Of a stretch of 20,825 nucleotides of DNA, positions 7,301 through 13,404 are shown piece by piece. The notes beneath the pieces were generated by a model. The model ran no database searches. It worked only from the letters and a program-made list of their open reading frames with translations, and had not been told where the DNA came from. Position 1 is the first letter of the stretch, and every line of letters begins with the position of its first letter. Source of the DNA: JBGTCY01 sp041748615 (GTDB lineage: Bacteria; Bacteroidota; Bacteroidia; Chitinophagales; CAIOSU01); the NCBI GenBank assembly GCA_041748615.1, contig JBGTCY010000109.1:1-20825 (forward strand). Reading direction: 5' to 3'. Made by a program: the position numbers and the translations under genes.

Positions 7301-9215
7301 TTCAACCGGGTATGATGTAGGCGCGTTGTATCAGGTGGATATTTTCAATAATGGAATTTATGACGCGGGTCCTTTTCCTCCGGGAAATAGTTCCATCACG
7401 GTAGTTGGCACCGGTGAATTTGAAGCAAGAATCAGAATCACCAACGCCAATGGATGTCGTGATTCAGTCGTACGCGCGTTGAATCTCAACGAAACTCCAA
7501 TTGCCGGGTTCACGGTAGCGGATGAGTGTTTCGGAGTAGAAGCGCAATTTACCAACACCACTACAGGCGCAACTCCTGCTCTGCCCGGTTCATTAAGTTA
7601 CCAGTGGGATTTTGGTGATGGCGGCAGCAGCACTGACATTAACCCAAAGCATGAATATGACTCATCGGGAATTTTCACCATCACATTGGTCGCCCTCTCT
7701 TCAGAAGGCTGTTCCGATACATTCAGTAACACGATGATTGTTTACCCGCTTCCGGTTGCGGAATTCAGTACACCGGTCGCTTGTTTCGACCGTGATGTGA
7801 CCTTCAGCAATTTGTCCACGATTCCGTTTGGCACATTAACTCATGAATGGTTGTTCGGAGATGGCGCTTCATCTGACAGTGTCAGCCCGACTCACCGCTA
7901 CACGAACATTGGTACTTATCAGGTTCAGTTGGATGTGACTTCAGATGCAGGATGCGTGGCGCAAATCATTAAAAACATCACCGTGTATCCAAATCCGGCA
8001 GCAAACTTTCTGGCAACTTCCGTTTGTCAGAATGAAGAAAATGAATTCACGAATTTCTCTTCCATCGCTGCCGGAACACTCACCTACCAATGGACCTTTG
8101 GCGATGGGTTTAATTCGGTGCGCGAAGAGCCGACACATAGATATGCCAATGCCGGAAATTTCAACGCGACACTGACCGCAACCAGCGCTTTCGGTTGCAC
8201 GGACAGCATCTCAAGAATCATTCAGGTGTTTCCAAAACCGGTTGTGGATTTTACCCCAACCAGCGCTTGCAGAGGTGATTCTGTATTTTTTACAAACAAT
8301 TCAACCATCAGCAGCGGAAGTATTGTAATGTATAACTGGAAGTTTGGTGATGGCGGTGCATCTCTGGATTTTAATCCATCACATATTTTCAACATCTCCG
8401 GCACTTACGCAGTGGTGTTGAGAGCAACCTCAGACAAAGGCTGTGTGGATTCAACCGCGAGAGCGGTGATTGTTCATGCCATACCTTCCGTTTCCATTAT
8501 CGGTTCGCCCTTGCAGTTTTGTCCGGGCAACAGTGTTGACCTTGTCGCGCAGGCAACTCCCATTACGCGCACATACACATATCAATGGACTCCCGGCAAC
8601 CAGGTGACACAATCCATCACGGTGAATTCTACAGGAACTTTTTCTGTGATTGCGACAGACCAGTTCGGATGTTCAGCGACCGATTCAAGAACAGTGTCTG
8701 TGTTCCCGTTAGCTGCTGCGAATGTATCAGCCAATCCCACGGAGATTGATAAAGGATTTCAATCACAACTTCAATCAACAGGCGGAGTTGGTTATGAGTG
8801 GAGCGCTGACCCGTTTGACCCTTCATTGAATACAGGCGCTCAAAACCCGGTTGTGCTGCCATTGGAAACCACCACTTACACGGTGACTGTGACGGATGCC
8901 AACGGATGCACCGCAACCGCATCAGTGACCGTCAATGTGACGGACAATTATTTTGTGGACCCTTACAATGTCATCACTCCGAATAATGACGGGTTCAACG
9001 ACCGCTGGGAAATTGAAAACATCCTCACCTATCCTGATAATGAAGTTTTGATTTTCGACCGTTGGGGAACATTAGTGTATCAAAAGAGAAATTATGATAA
9101 CACCTGGGATGGCACTTATGACGGCAATGATTTGCCGCAAGGCACTTATTTCTATGTCATCAAATTTGATAACTCTGACAGATTGTATAAAGGCTCGGTA
9201 TCCATTTTAAGATAA
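4347..9215 (+). CDS. Giant surface protein with PKD repeats and CHU_C (T9SS type B) sorting domain
   Basis: This is a 1622-residue secreted protein, probably an adhesin-like or structural surface protein. A signal peptide covers about residues 1-25 (ending MKAQ). A DUF2341-like domain follows (about 26-125), then a glycine-rich region (about 180-380) containing four related units of the form I-x-GSI-x3-G. From about 394 to 1532 there are 14 PKD or PKD-like modules of about 80 residues. Ten carry a form of the PKD core WDFGDG, and modules 1, 8, 13 and 14 are divergent. The first 13 modules each hold two cysteines, near the start and in a late GC. The C-terminus (about 1533-1622) is a gliding-motility-associated CHU_C domain with ITPNNDGFND, IFDRWG and LPQGTYFYVIKF, a type B signal for the T9SS. 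The ATG at 4347 is preferred over a GTG two codons upstream. The porP/sprF-like gene follows 16 bases later, so co-transcription is very likely. Confidence 0.92.
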   Translation: MKFSFKFFMVFVGVFLVGKQEMKAQLTGWNYASVIEISELQGADFNDYQVPVEINTAALIAAGQMKVDGSDMRFATDCEGVNLIDYFIESGINTTSTKVWLRVPELRAYTVTKIYFFTGNVAASAASDQSGTFPGFTTINLATTIASNTYDYLLIDAAGVASLLNFPSPQVITITANKIRIVGSINGLGRGEDSGATGSGTTSLANGIGAGGAGYGGNGGDGGGAPGSGGNAFNPVPNGIELGSGGGDGINLPGGLGGGALILNALDIEISGSINLNGENGQTDNVESQGTGGGSGGGLLINGRTVNITGSISAEGGDGGGNGADAGFGGGGGGSGGRVKIFYNNEANISGSISVTGGNGGPSGGANAGANGGIGVVTSQKVNEVLDITVNPLIQRHSPVVNGPVTACITTTQTYTANVIPGNTYLWTVTGGTVSSGQNTSQISVDWTTAGSNVVTLVTTNLFLGCSDTVDYAVAVSNVLPTPAFTIGASCEGVFTQFTNTSTIASGSIVTYNWSFGDGNISTTQDPSHTYLTSGNYTVTLEASSDLGCTASITDVVAVDDFPDASFIANTVCRGQDTDLDATPGAASYAWDLGDGSTATGLNVQHVYPSAGNFTVKLDVTSAAGCVSSSQQIVTVTPAPVPNFEFASACPGDDVTFTNTSSISSGTITSYAWDFGDLAGTSNVTNPDYAFAAAGSYTVQLVAVSDLGCADSTTKNVTVFYEPIVSFVVDSVCDGEAVNFVNNSTITSGVIFYTWDFGDGSPVSGISNPSHVYTASGIYTVTLTLTSDKGCTASGSETVVVNPNATALFTASDACLGQDITFTNTSSGPITTQSWNFGDTNTSNAVSPDHSYSAAGAYTVTLTVSTADGCSSQYQQVVNAFPQPVATFSAPNVCRGRSTQFVNTSGISSGNLSYAWDFDDGGSSTLQSPLHVYAATGNYDVTLIVTSDNNCADTVTNVVRVLIQPIANFTILPVCAGGVTSILDNSTGYDVGALYQVDIFNNGIYDAGPFPPGNSSITVVGTGEFEARIRITNANGCRDSVVRALNLNETPIAGFTVADECFGVEAQFTNTTTGATPALPGSLSYQWDFGDGGSSTDINPKHEYDSSGIFTITLVALSSEGCSDTFSNTMIVYPLPVAEFSTPVACFDRDVTFSNLSTIPFGTLTHEWLFGDGASSDSVSPTHRYTNIGTYQVQLDVTSDAGCVAQIIKNITVYPNPAANFLATSVCQNEENEFTNFSSIAAGTLTYQWTFGDGFNSVREEPTHRYANAGNFNATLTATSAFGCTDSISRIIQVFPKPVVDFTPTSACRGDSVFFTNNSTISSGSIVMYNWKFGDGGASLDFNPSHIFNISGTYAVVLRATSDKGCVDSTARAVIVHAIPSVSIIGSPLQFCPGNSVDLVAQATPITRTYTYQWTPGNQVTQSITVNSTGTFSVIATDQFGCSATDSRTVSVFPLAAANVSANPTEIDKGFQSQLQSTGGVGYEWSADPFDPSLNTGAQNPVVLPLETTTYTVTVTDANGCTATASVTVNVTDNYFVDPYNVITPNNDGFNDRWEIENILTYPDNEVLIFDRWGTLVYQKRNYDNTWDGTYDGNDLPQGTYFYVIKFDNSDRLYKGSVSILR
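4884..5480 (+). repeat. Glycine-rich coding repeats within the PKD protein
   Basis: This coding stretch is dominated by GGC/GGT/GGA codons, giving runs such as GGGGGGSGG. Four units share the frame I-x-GSI-x3-G: IVGSINGLG, ISGSINLNG, ITGSISAEG and ISGSISVTG, starting near 4884, 5150, 5264 and 5388. The pattern suggests stacked beta-strand turns with glycine loops. The fold is inferred only. Confidence 0.65.
5527..8943 (+). repeat. Tandem array of 14 PKD/PKD-like modules
   Basis: Units of about 240 bases repeat at protein level but are well diverged at DNA level, so the array is old rather than newly amplified. Typical landmarks in each unit are P-x-A-x-F at the start, an early cysteine, FTNTS, WDFGDG, P-x-H-x-Y, G-x-YTVTL and a late GC. 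The first unit (from about 5527) and the last two (from about 8480 and 8701) are PKD-like or Ig-like without the core motif, and so is the eighth (about 7236-7493). Confidence 0.85.
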
Positions 9216-9231
9216 TTACTAAAAGTTTGAT

Positions 9232-10815
9232 ATGAAAAAGGCAGTCATCGTATTTTCAATTTTTTGCCTCGCTGTTGTTGATAGCATCGCGCAGCAAATA
9301 CCGTTGTATTCGTTGAATTTTGATAACCGGTTTTTGTATAACCCTGCACGAACCGGATTCAACGGCAATCCGGAACTCTACCTCATGTACCGGAAACAAT
9401 GGCTTGATTTCAGGGGCGCTCCCGAGACGCGTGCCGTCAGTTTTGACACCAACTTCAAACGTGGTGGTGTGGGCATGTATGTCTTCAATGATATTTCTGA
9501 TGTATTCAGAACATGGGGCGGCTATCTGAGCTATGCTTATCATATTCCGTTCAAAAGCGAAGTGCATCGCCTCTCCATCGGGTTGTCTGCCGGTTTGCAG
9601 GATTACAGTTTCGACAGGGAAAAAGCGCACATTAAAGACCCGCTTGACCCCTTGTTGCAAGGAAACAGGGGACTCTCCTTTGATGGTTCTGCCGGATTGC
9701 ATTACTATGCTTCTAAAGGCTCCTTCCTGAATCTTTCCGTTGGCTTGTCCGCAATTTCAATTTATGCGACCGACCTGCAGTTTTTAAACAATGCCTCGCC
9801 CTCCACTTTATTTATTCCCGACCGCCACTATGCCGCGATTCTGTCAAACAGGTTGAAGCTGGCAAACGAAAAATTCATTCTTGAACCAATGTTGGTGACA
9901 AGATTCACGGAAGCATTCAATTACCAGATTGAACCGGGATTATTAATCGGTTTCAAAGACTGGATTTGGGTGAGCGGGTTGTATCGCTATGATTATGGCG
10001 TTACGATTGGTGCCGGGTTCAAAGTGCATGATGCCGTGAAATTGGGTTATGCGTATGACCTTGCGCTCAATGACATCAGGGGCTATACGGATGGCACGCA
10101 TGAGTTGATGCTCGGAATTATTTTCGGCAAGAAAAAAGATAAGGAGGCAGAGAATGAAATCAATCAAATTAAAGAAAGACAGGCACAGCAGGACAGTGTT
10201 TTCAACGACATGAAGGAGCAACAGGACAGCTTGTTGAACATCATTGACGAGTTGAGTTACCAAATCGAAGACTTGCAATACAGAATTGATTCACTCGAAT
10301 CCATGGAGTTTGAAATTGACCCCGAATCACTGAAACAACTCATTGAAGCAGGTGAACTGATTGGAGAACCGGATGCTACCAAGAAAAAGGCGGAGATGGA
10401 TGCTTTGACAAAGGAAATTGATAAGATGAAAAAAGAAATGGACCAGTTGAAGCAGGAAAAAGACAAGGTTGAAAAAACCGTTCCCAAGACGAAAACGGAT
10501 GAGATGACGGAACAACGCACAAGAGTGGTGAGTGAAGACGACCTTGAAGTGAAACGCGGTCCGGCATTGGGTGACTATTTCATGGTTGTAGGTTCGTTCA
10601 GGATTGAACAGAACTCTTACAACTTCCAGGAAGACCTCAAGAAGCGCGGGTATGATGCCGGTGTAGTGTATGACAAAAAGCGCAAGTGGTATTATGTGTT
10701 CATCGCGCAACCGAAAGATTTGAAAGAAGGCTTGAAAGACCTCATCAAACTCAGAGAAGAAAACCCCGAGTTTCATGATGCATGGATTCATATCATGAGC
10801 AGGAGCGTCAGGTAA
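9232..10815 (+). CDS. PorP/SprF family T9SS-associated outer-membrane protein with coiled coil and SPOR-like C-terminus
   Basis: This is a 527-residue envelope protein. A signal peptide (about 1-20, ending SIAQ) leads into a PorP/SprF barrel of about 280 residues with NPARTGFNG and YRKQWLDF near the start and strand-like repeats after it. PorP/SprF proteins are outer-membrane barrels of T9SS machinery or partners for secretion of specific cargo. Here the barrel is extended by a charged heptad-like coiled coil (about 296-416) and a final domain (about 444-527) with YFMVVGSF, NFQEDLKKRGYDAG and KWYYVFIAQ. That order fits a SPOR fold, a family that binds peptidoglycan lacking stem peptides. Ordinary SprF proteins are about 300 residues, so the extra 230 are unusual. 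It starts 16 bases after the PKD protein, suggesting a cargo/partner operon. The SPOR assignment comes from motif and length only. Confidence 0.88.
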   Translation: MKKAVIVFSIFCLAVVDSIAQQIPLYSLNFDNRFLYNPARTGFNGNPELYLMYRKQWLDFRGAPETRAVSFDTNFKRGGVGMYVFNDISDVFRTWGGYLSYAYHIPFKSEVHRLSIGLSAGLQDYSFDREKAHIKDPLDPLLQGNRGLSFDGSAGLHYYASKGSFLNLSVGLSAISIYATDLQFLNNASPSTLFIPDRHYAAILSNRLKLANEKFILEPMLVTRFTEAFNYQIEPGLLIGFKDWIWVSGLYRYDYGVTIGAGFKVHDAVKLGYAYDLALNDIRGYTDGTHELMLGIIFGKKKDKEAENEINQIKERQAQQDSVFNDMKEQQDSLLNIIDELSYQIEDLQYRIDSLESMEFEIDPESLKQLIEAGELIGEPDATKKKAEMDALTKEIDKMKKEMDQLKQEKDKVEKTVPKTKTDEMTEQRTRVVSEDDLEVKRGPALGDYFMVVGSFRIEQNSYNFQEDLKKRGYDAGVVYDKKRKWYYVFIAQPKDLKEGLKDLIKLREENPEFHDAWIHIMSRSVR

Positions 10816-10835
10816 AATCTGAGAAAAAGATTAAA

Positions 10836-10869
10836 AGGGGTTCATGATTCAGTACATGAACCCTTTTTT
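10836..10869 (+). terminator. Intrinsic terminator of the PKD-protein/porP-sprF operon
   Basis: GGGTTCATG (10838-10846) pairs perfectly with CATGAACCC (10855-10863) around an 8-base loop, with a further G-T and A-T pair at the base, followed by six T residues (10864-10869). It sits about 20 bases after the stop codon of the PorP/SprF-like gene. Confidence 0.92.
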
Positions 10870-10920
10870 ATTGGAAAAACTTTCCGATTCACGCGCTGTT
10901 TATCTTAAAAACAAATCATC

Positions 10921-11094
10921 ATGTTCGGACTTTTCAAAATTGACCCCGTCAAAAAACTTCAGCAGGAATATCAAAAGAAAATGGAACAGGCGCGTGACCG
11001 CCAACGCAGCGGAGATATTAAAGGCTACGCGCACTTGGTAGCTGAAGCTGAAGAAATCATCAAAAAAATGGAAAGTCTGAAAAAGAATTCGTGA
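10921..11094 (+). CDS. Small DUF6435 (Lacal_2735-type) family protein
   Basis: This 57-residue frame begins MFGLFKIDPVKKLQQEYQ and continues as a charged helical protein with GDIKGYAHLVAEAEEI before ending ESLKKNS. The MFGLFK start, two predicted helices and overall length match small Bacteroidota proteins annotated as DUF6435 or Lacal_2735 family, whose function is unknown. No signal peptide or membrane segment is present, so it is probably cytoplasmic. It lies alone, after a strong terminator and before a non-coding stretch, and must have its own promoter. I see no convincing TAnnTTTG match in the 50 bases upstream. Family recognition is from memory of the pattern. Confidence 0.8.
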   Translation: MFGLFKIDPVKKLQQEYQKKMEQARDRQRSGDIKGYAHLVAEAEEIIKKMESLKKNS

Positions 11095-11529
11095 CTTTTC
11101 ATCGGACAAGGGATCAATCCTTTTTCAAGGAGTAAATGATAGATTCCTTCATCGATGACATGCTGATATTATGGCGACAGATGACAATTGTCAACCAATA
11201 AATTTATATCACTTCCTTTGAATATTTCAGTAAATCCATAGAGGAAAATCATGACTTAGGCAGATTGTAATCTCATGGTGATAAAATTTATCGTATTCGG
11301 AAAAATACTCGCTGTAACTTCTGTCATACGTGATTGCATTCCTGTTTAACACTGAATAAATCACAGGCTGCAATATTCCCATGCAATCATAATTATGCCT
11401 GAGAGACAGCGCATGCATAGAAAATCAGATTCGAAAAGAAATCGGGGTGATTTTAGATTTTCCAAAAGATTAGAATACGCATATTAAATAGTTATTTTGC
11501 AGTAATTCAAAATCCCCTTTTTCCCGCTT
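11095..11529. other. Intergenic region with alternative inverted repeats, no gene seen
   Basis: No supported gene lies in these 435 bases. A minus-strand open frame of 63 codons resembles nothing I know. A 9-bp perfect inverted repeat joins 11331-11339 to 11381-11389 (TGATTGCAT/ATGCAATCA). A competing stem can form from 11333-11338 with 11369-11374 plus 11341-11345 with 11363-11367. GACAATTGTC is a short palindrome at about 11182-11191. An imperfect -7-like element is near 11492. Confidence 0.5.
11492..11499 (+). promoter_or_regulatory. Weak candidate -7 element upstream of the DUF6427 gene
   Basis: TTATTTTG matches the TAnnTTTG consensus at all fixed positions except the second, and lies 30 bases before the GTG start. 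The AT-rich setting makes chance matches easy and no -33 element is clear. Confidence 0.3.
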
Positions 11530-12522
11530 GTGATTCGCTTTTTCAATGTCAATAATCCTTCGGTCGCTCTCTTTCTGTTTGTGTATGTTGTAGTATTGAA
11601 CTTAGTATTGTTCATTCACCCGGCATTGTTTTCATTGGAGGAAACACACGCGCCTCTCTCACATTTTTTTTTCCGGCTGACTGAAATTTTATTTAATAAC
11701 AACCATTACGTTCTTTCCGCTTTATCCATCATCATCGTATTTATTCAGGCATTGTTGTTTAGTAATATAGTGAATAATACGCGATTGTTTTTTTCAATCA
11801 GTTACGTACCGGCAATTATTTACGTCACTATCGCCAGTCTCTTCACGGAATTTCTGTTTCTCTCACCCGAGTTGCTGTCGCTTACTTTCATCATCCCCGC
11901 GCTGAACAAAACTTTAAATTTTTATAAAAATCACCATTGCGCTTCCGATATTTTTGACATGGGGTTGCTCACAGCGCTGGCTTCACTTTTTTACATGCCT
12001 TCTTTTTTATTGGTGATATTGATGTTTTTAGCTCTTTTCATCATGCGCACTTTCAACTGGCGTGAATGGTTGATTGGTTTATCAGGTTTTCTGGTCGTCT
12101 ATTTTCTCACCGGCACTTATTTTTTTCTGACTGACGGTTTGATGAATTTCATCCAGCAACATATCCTTTCCGCAAGCATTGAAACAGGAACGATTATCGA
12201 ATCTGCCGTTTCATTGGGCGTTGTTGGCGGATTTACCGGAGCGCTTACGATTGCCGCCCTGTTAATGCTGCTTTTCAATTTTCTGAAAAGCCCAGTGCAG
12301 GCGCGAAAATTCTTAGTGATTGCGGGATGGATGTTTGTGCTGCTTTGCCTTTCAGCATTGTTTGTCCAACGGTTGACTTTAGGTCATTTTGTGCTTTTAG
12401 GCGTACCTTTGTCGCTCGGAATTACTTATTTATTCATGAACATCAGGCGTCCCAAAATCGCCAATTTTTTACACTTGGTTTGGCTGGTGCTGGTGTTGTT
12501 TTTTCAATATTACAGAACATAA
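11530..12522 (+). CDS. DUF6427 family integral membrane protein
   Basis: This 330-residue, strongly hydrophobic protein has about eight to ten predicted membrane helices and little soluble sequence. Features such as the opening MIRFFNVNNPSVALFLFVYV, the SPELLSLTFIIPALNKTLNFY segment, LLTALASLFYMPSFLL and FNWREWLIGLSGF fit the DUF6427 family, found in Bacteroidota and of unknown function. The only sensible start is the GTG at 11530: no in-frame ATG occurs until deep inside the protein and the family begins at this point. The stop lies 2 to 5 bases before the purQ start, so the two are very probably co-transcribed and perhaps translationally coupled. A direct role in purine synthesis is not implied by the sequence. 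Substrate and activity are unknown. Confidence 0.75.
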   Translation: MIRFFNVNNPSVALFLFVYVVVLNLVLFIHPALFSLEETHAPLSHFFFRLTEILFNNNHYVLSALSIIIVFIQALLFSNIVNNTRLFFSISYVPAIIYVTIASLFTEFLFLSPELLSLTFIIPALNKTLNFYKNHHCASDIFDMGLLTALASLFYMPSFLLVILMFLALFIMRTFNWREWLIGLSGFLVVYFLTGTYFFLTDGLMNFIQQHILSASIETGTIIESAVSLGVVGGFTGALTIAALLMLLFNFLKSPVQARKFLVIAGWMFVLLCLSALFVQRLTLGHFVLLGVPLSLGITYLFMNIRRPKIANFLHLVWLVLVLFFQYYRT

Positions 12523-12527
12523 AGATG

Positions 12528-13235
12528 ATGAAATTCGGTGTTGTTATTTTTCCCGGTTCCAATTGCGACAGGGACCTAATTCATGTCCTCGAAAATGTAG
12601 TGGAAAAAGAAGTGAAAATCCTGTGGCACAAAGACACTTCCTTAGCCGGACTAAGCACAGTTGACTGCGTGATGCTGCCCGGAGGATTTTCGTATGGCGA
12701 TTATCTGCGTTCGGGCGCGATTGCCCGTTTTTCACCCATCATGCAGTCGGTGATTGATTTTGCCAGCAATGGTGGTATGGTGTTCGGAATCTGCAACGGC
12801 TTCCAGATTTTATGCGAAGCCGGATTATTGCCCGGGGCGTTGGTCAGAAACAGGAAGCGTTTGTTCAGTTGCAAAAATGTCCATATCCTGCCTCAAACCA
12901 ATGAAACCCGTTTAACAAAAGGATTGGATTTGAAAAAGCCTTTGAAAATTCCCATAGCTCATGCCGAGGGCAGTTTTTATGCGGATGAAAAAACTCTGAA
13001 GGAGTTGAATGATAATAACCAAGTGCTTTTTCGCTATTGCAGCGACACCGGAGTGACGGATGAAACTAATAATGCGAATGGCTCACTGGAAAATATAGCG
13101 GGAATCTGCAATACCGGAAGAAATGTGTTTGGCATGATGCCTCACCCTGAACGTGCCGCTGAGAAAGCGCTTGGAAACACTGACGGCTTGAAATTATTTC
13201 GCGCATTAGTTTCTGAAAGTCTGCAACCCGCCTGA
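12528..13235 (+). CDS. purQ: Phosphoribosylformylglycinamidine synthase glutaminase subunit PurQ
   Basis: This 235-residue class I glutamine amidotransferase supplies ammonia from glutamine to PurL, which converts FGAR to FGAM in de novo purine synthesis in the cytoplasm. The N-terminus FGVVIFPGSNCDRD is typical of PurQ. LPGGFSYGDYLRSGAIA follows at about 50-66, then the nucleophile elbow GICNGFQIL with catalytic Cys89. PHPER near the C-terminus supplies His206 and Glu208, completing the triad. The length matches free-standing PurQ. The frame stays open upstream into the DUF6427 gene, but the family start is the ATG at 12528 or its neighbour at 12525. A separate PurQ implies that the genome also has PurS and a short PurL. 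Neither is in this window. Confidence 0.95.
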   Translation: MKFGVVIFPGSNCDRDLIHVLENVVEKEVKILWHKDTSLAGLSTVDCVMLPGGFSYGDYLRSGAIARFSPIMQSVIDFASNGGMVFGICNGFQILCEAGLLPGALVRNRKRLFSCKNVHILPQTNETRLTKGLDLKKPLKIPIAHAEGSFYADEKTLKELNDNNQVLFRYCSDTGVTDETNNANGSLENIAGICNTGRNVFGMMPHPERAAEKALGNTDGLKLFRALVSESLQPA

Positions 13236-13404
13236 CTTTCAGCCTGAATTCCGTCTCAGCCGGATTAAAAGATGTTAAAAGGTGTCTGGCGATGGGTTTT
13301 ACAACGTACACGTTATGAGCGGAATGCGGAAATTTGTATTGAAACTATCGGAAGCATTTTGCAATTTGAAGATGAGAATGCCGTTCAAAATCAAAAATTC
13401 AATC

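Noticed and set aside
5527..8943. PKD array as a recently expanded DNA tandem repeat
   Set aside because: The units are similar in protein motifs but share no long identical DNA stretches, so this is an ancient domain array and not a recent amplification.
11227..11418. Minus-strand open frame of 63 codons in the 435-base gap
   Set aside because: It has no known motif and no clear promoter, and it overlaps the inverted repeats. A decayed gene cannot be excluded but nothing supports it.
12327..12527. Upstream extension of the purQ frame
   Set aside because: The open frame overlaps the DUF6427 gene in another phase. The extra 67 residues have no PurQ similarity, and the family start FGVVIFPG follows the ATG at 12528.
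13282..13404. Upstream extension of the dsbD-like frame
   Set aside because: It would bury the signal peptide MKVKNYLLSLFFLFSLPLSAQ behind 41 residues that resemble nothing. The ATG at 13405 is the natural start.
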